From: Bacteroidota bacterium
GTDB lineage: Bacteria; Bacteroidota; Bacteroidia; J057
Length of the DNA: 5,796 bases
NCBI GenBank assembly: GCA_963169475.1
Contig: CAUJFT010000139.1
Span: 1 to 5,796 of the forward strand
Direction: 5' to 3'
Made by a program: the position numbers and the translations under genes. The notes under the pieces were generated by a model. The model saw nothing but the letters and a program-made list of their open reading frames with translations. It did no database searches and was not told the DNA's origin. Below are positions 5,386-5,796 of this stretch, one piece after another (position 1 is the first letter of the stretch; each line of letters starts with the position of its first letter).

Positions 5386-5796
5386 ATGATAGACTTACAA
5401 AAATACACTGTAAAGCCTCTAAAAACGAGAATTTATGTTCCAGAGGATTATAAAATAGACTCATGGGATAGTTTGAAACCTTACTTTGAACGGCTATTAG
5501 ACCAAAATCCCGACTCTAAGGAAGCATTAGAGAGGTATCTATTAGCGGTTAATGAAATAGATGCTATTGTAGATGAAGAAGTCGCTTGGCGTTATATTCA
5601 CATGACTTGCGATACCCAAAATGAAAAAAACACCTCTGATTACCAATATTTTGTTCAAGAAATATTACCTCACGTCAGCATTTATTCCGACAAATTGAAT
5701 CGGAAAATTATGGAAAATCCTTTTGTAAGAGCACTTGACCTTGATTATTACAAGACTTTTTTTCGTTCTCTAAAAAATGAAATCTCTTTGTTTCGG
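5386..5796 (+). CDS. M3-family oligoendopeptidase, N-terminal part (3' partial)
   Basis: An open frame of 137 codons starts at ATG 5386 (MIDLQKYTVKPLKTRIYVPE) and runs off the right edge without a stop. The N-terminus resembles Bacteroidota M3-family oligoendopeptidases (PepF-like, about 560-580 residues): VPEDYKIDSWDSLKPYFERL, then a DEEVAWRYIHMTCDTQN segment (about 64-80), YFVQEILPHV (about 87-96) and a YYKTFFRSLKNEISLFR stretch near the edge. This is the helical N-terminal lobe. The HExxH zinc site that would confirm a cytoplasmic zinc oligopeptidase lies beyond the window, so activity cannot be verified. The start is well placed, 17 bases after the -7 box in an A-rich leader with no Shine-Dalgarno. 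The family call rests on my recognition of these segments. Confidence 0.85.
   Translation, partial: MIDLQKYTVKPLKTRIYVPEDYKIDSWDSLKPYFERLLDQNPDSKEALERYLLAVNEIDAIVDEEVAWRYIHMTCDTQNEKNTSDYQYFVQEILPHVSIYSDKLNRKIMENPFVRALDLDYYKTFFRSLKNEISLFR

Noticed and set aside
5243..5464. 73-codon minus-strand frame over the divergent promoter region
   Set aside because: It is antisense to the M3 peptidase start and covers both promoters. The composition is Phe/Cys-rich, as expected from translating A-rich leader DNA backwards.

Overview
The window looks like ordinary chromosome from a member of the phylum Bacteroidota. Three things point there. The MiaB, GH20 hexosaminidase and M3 peptidase sequences are of the type I know from that phylum. 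Two near-ideal promoters match the TTTG (-33) / TAnnTTTG (-7) pattern used by its principal sigma factor. Starts lack clear Shine-Dalgarno sequences and sit in A-rich leaders. The DNA is AT-rich. I cannot name a genus.

Layout, left to right. Positions 1-117 are the right end of an IS1-family insertion sequence: the last 29 codons of its transposase plus the terminal inverted repeat that starts GGTAGTG when read inward. Positions 118-393 hold no convincing gene but do hold short direct repeats, including an 18-bp motif present twice exactly 40 bp apart. A tRNA with a CAT anticodon (probably the lysidine-modified tRNA-Ile2, otherwise elongator tRNA-Met) lies on the minus strand at 456-529, with its own promoter (557-588) and intrinsic terminator (394-441). 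Then come a small membrane diacylglycerol/undecaprenol kinase (+, 634-993) and, tail to tail and overlapping it by 9 bp, an A-type Fe-S carrier of the IscA/SufA/ErpA family (-, 985-1323). A 749-residue secreted beta-N-acetylhexosaminidase of family GH20 follows (+, 1445-3694). It converges on miaB (-, 3722-5161), the radical-SAM tRNA methylthiotransferase. Across a divergent promoter region lies the 5' end of an M3-family oligoendopeptidase (+, 5386 to the window edge).

The genes alternate strand almost one by one, so each is probably its own transcription unit and there is no operon-like module here. Loose functional links exist: the A-type carrier family supplies [4Fe-4S] clusters to enzymes such as MiaB, and the hexosaminidase and lipid kinase both touch envelope or glycan metabolism. 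They are not arranged as a system. I found no CRISPR array, toxin-antitoxin pair, phage module or defence island. The items most worth a second look are the IS1 boundary, the 40-bp-spaced repeats, the 3' overlap of the lipid kinase and Fe-S carrier genes, the Gln at the lipid kinase's usual Mg-binding Glu, and the roughly 112-nt miaB leader.
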